A DNA stretch of 64,000 nt from Promethearchaeota archaeon (GTDB taxonomy: Archaea > Asgardarchaeota > Lokiarchaeia > Sigyniarchaeales > SOKP01). Shown here piece by piece: positions 63,996-64,000 of the stretch. The stretch lies in the NCBI GenBank assembly GCA_019057795.1, contig JAHLWS010000068.1:1-64000 (forward strand). Direction: 5' to 3'. Made by a program: the position numbers and the translations under genes. The notes beneath the pieces were generated by a model that worked only from the letters and a program-made list of their open reading frames with translations, was not told the origin of the DNA and did no database searches. Position 1 is the stretch's first letter. Every line of letters begins with the position of its first letter.

Positions 63996-64000
63996 GTAAC

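Overview
The window looks like a low-GC archaeal chromosome, most likely an Asgard archaeon of the Lokiarchaeia type. The evidence is TATA-type promoters with very short 5' leaders, an archaea-type Ski2 helicase, a divergent TFB-like protein, a NosD-like beta-helix surface protein, a corrinoid/UroD/MtrH methyl-transfer cassette, and two longin-like proteins next to a DRG/Obg-like GTPase. The taxonomic placement is inference; no rRNA gene is present and I recognised no tRNA gene.

Region 1 (1-13,900) is a type I-B CRISPR-Cas locus. Three repeats of a leftward-transcribed array enter from the left edge. They are followed by a 1 kb AT-rich leader/promoter region and then a rightward gene series. 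The adaptation block is a DUF2797-like zinc protein, cas1, cas2, cas4 and a beta-CASP metallo-beta-lactamase nuclease. The interference block is cas8b, a separate cas11-like gene, cas7, cas5, cas3 and cas6. Between the blocks, just upstream of cas8b, two degenerate copies of the 3' half of the CRISPR repeat flank a spacer-sized segment. This is a candidate crRNA-like regulatory RNA (CreA/CreR-like) and the most interesting single observation here.

Region 2 (14,200-43,900) is accessory DNA. It starts with an IS element with 33-bp terminal inverted repeats. Many genes here are visibly GC-richer than their neighbours: a TFB-like factor, two GNAT-fold acetyltransferases, an E1/ThiF-like adenylyltransferase, a SWIM-finger Ski2 helicase and several orphans. 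A leftward operon (26.4-34.9 kb) encodes a membrane-anchored HerA/VirB4-like protein whose Walker A motif has lost its P-loop residues, two further membrane proteins, a coiled-coil protein and a membrane protein with a helix-hairpin-helix DNA-binding N-terminus. I read this as a possible membrane DNA-handling or transfer machine of an integrated element. More AT-rich genes lie among them: a membrane HNH nuclease, a PD-(D/E)XK nuclease, a uracil-DNA-glycosylase-like protein, a HEPN-motif protein and a beta-helix surface protein. Gene remnants are common.

Region 3 (44,000-64,000) is mostly host metabolism and cell biology. It holds a GH20 hexosaminidase with a heparan-glucosaminide acetyltransferase-like membrane protein, a PAS sensor, a DnaJ-type zinc-finger protein, an LRR/MFS pseudogene patch, the methyl-transfer cassette, a cyclophilin-like protein, an ASH-Ski2-like helicase, a lone TnpB, a longin-like gene interrupted by an in-frame stop, and a GTPase/longin pair. 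One GC-richer phage/plasmid-like gene (55.3 kb) is embedded among them.
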